Shown here: positions 62,773 to 64,000 of the stretch, in pieces
How the letters are laid out: each line of letters starts with the position of its first letter
How positions within the stretch are numbered: the stretch's first letter is position 1
From: Cristatella mucedo
Taxonomy: Eukaryota; Bryozoa; Phylactolaemata; Cristatellidae
Assembly (NCBI GenBank): GCA_009760855.2
Contig: WPIO01000138.1
Coordinates: 310,001 to 374,000 of the forward strand
Length of the DNA stretch: 64,000 nt
Reading direction: 5' to 3'
Position numbers and translations under genes: made by a program
Notes under the pieces: model-generated
What the model was told of the DNA's origin: nothing
What the model saw: the letters and a program-made list of their open reading frames with translations, nothing else
Databases searched by the model: none

Positions 62773-64000
62773 CTGGAGGAGTCAAAATGAACTGGTGAGA
62801 GTGCGCTCAGCTAGTGCGCAAGGCATAAGAGACGACAAGCTTAACTCACAGCTCCCACATCGACACTGCACGGCCATACACAGGCACTCTTAATCGGCAC
62901 TCCGGGACGCTTCCCTTAGCGCGCACAGTCATTTGCCATGGCGTAGCCTTGCTCAAAAAAAGTTGCATTAATATGCCAACTAAAAAAACATTTGCAGCTA
63001 TTAAATGCCCTGAAGAGTATAAGAAAAAGTTTAGCGTTCTGCAAGCCACTCAAGCACGAAGGGGCGGGAGCAAGGCTTTAGAACACTGCTGTATCAAGCA
63101 GGAGCAGCATCAGTTTTTATAAAAATACTTTAAAATAGGCTCATATGTTGCACAAACACAAGAAATGCCCTCGACGTACATTTACGTTGTGAATATCGAA
63201 CCACAACGATAGGGACGGTTCAGGCATGCTGGAAGGCCGTTTATACAAGACCAGGCAAGCATACCGCTTGGGAGGAGTAGATTGTATCACATGCTTCTAA
63301 CATGCCGCACAGCAAGCAGCATAACCCTATGGGAGGCACACAGAAACATGCATATTTTTGGTCGTTATCCTTGCACACGAACCAAGTTAGCAATGATTTC
63401 CTTGAAACACAATTTCAGCCTACAATGGTGTAAATAGATAGTGAGGTGCGTCTCTAGCCTGTCCATTACGATTGCAACGACATGAAGACCCAAGTCCATT
63501 GCAGCTTAATAAAAATAATAATAATAATTCACTTGATAAAGCGCCCTCAGAGAATCTCTTTCTAGGCGCTTTACATTTGCTGCAAAGGGAAATGCAATTG
63601 AATGGTGAGTAAAATCATGCTTGATAAACAAACGAAATGAATAATATGGTTAGGGGTGACATGCACAGGGTCAGCATGCAAATGTGGTTAGTGGCAGCAT
63701 GCACAGTGTCAGCACGCACAAGCACATCAAGGACGAATCACAGGGACCCACTAAATGCTGTCCTAAATAGGTGTGTTTTTAGGTTCCTTTTAAATGTGGT
63801 CAGGTCAGGGGATGTTCTGACGCAGGTCGGGAGGCAGTTCCCAGGGTTTGGGAGCATACGAACTAAATGCACGGTCTTCAAAGGATATAGGGTTTGTATG
63901 AGATATTTCTAGACTGTTGGATTCCGAAAAGCGGGTGGTACGATGCTTGGCCTGATGGGGTAGTATATCTGACAGATAGGCTGGAGCCATAGAATGAAGG
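62773..64000 (-). other. GRIPAP1: GRIPAP1 intron upstream of exon A (part)
   Basis: No further coding exon with GRASP-1 resemblance was found here. The last 500 bases are an L2 fragment; 62773-63500 shows nothing recognised. Confidence 0.6.
63505..64000 (-). repeat. L2-like LINE 3' end (family 1), cut by the window edge
   Basis: Minus orientation: AAT units, cacttgataaagcgccctca, gagaatctctttctaggcgc, and the UTR and RT end in reverse. It is nearly the mirror image of the copy at 155-680, down to ggggtgacatgcacagggtc and ccttcattctatggctccag. Confidence 0.92.

Overview
The window is nuclear DNA from an animal, most likely an invertebrate. Its genes have spliced exons with GT/AG borders, long introns, L2-type non-LTR retrotransposons, tRNA-derived SINEs and very long dinucleotide and GACA microsatellites. 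Nothing in it is prokaryotic. I cannot fix the phylum: the Shal channel exon is clearly bilaterian but differs from both the vertebrate and the fly proteins, and the repeat content would suit a mollusc, chelicerate or similar genome.

Two protein-coding genes can be supported, both on the minus strand. At the left, 2115-3247 is the large first coding exon of a Shal/Kv4 voltage-gated potassium channel. It runs from the N-terminal KChIP-binding segment through T1 and S1-S5 into the pore helix, and stops at the donor just before the selectivity filter. The remaining exons lie beyond the left edge. A short, diverged second copy of the same N-terminal sequence sits downstream, in the first intron (1395-1485).

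From 14408 to at least 62772 the window is filled by one gene, assembled here from 18 small coding exons (A to R, 5' to 3'). It encodes a coiled-coil protein that I identify as GRIPAP1 (GRASP-1), the Rab4 effector and GRIP-binding protein of recycling endosomes. Intron phases match at every junction except N to O, where at least one exon has not been found. The first roughly 110 residues lie off the right edge. The stop codon is in exon R at 14408.

The introns and the intergenic space (about 3.3-13.6 kb) hold the repeats. There are at least fifteen fragments of an L2-like LINE whose 3' end forms a stem-loop and ends in (ATT)n, including one copy of about 3 kb with endonuclease and reverse-transcriptase regions (18803-21950). 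There are about nine fragments of a second LINE family with a pentanucleotide ACATT-like tail, about eleven copies of a tRNA-derived SINE, one fold-back element (6865-7240), and microsatellites up to about 190 bp long.

The points most worth checking are the L2 3' end that abuts, and probably supplies, the 3' splice site of GRIPAP1 exon M; the missing linker exon between 25244 and 27315; the duplicated Shal N-terminus; and the fold-back element. I see no undescribed multi-gene system: this is a normal animal gene region that is rich in repeats.
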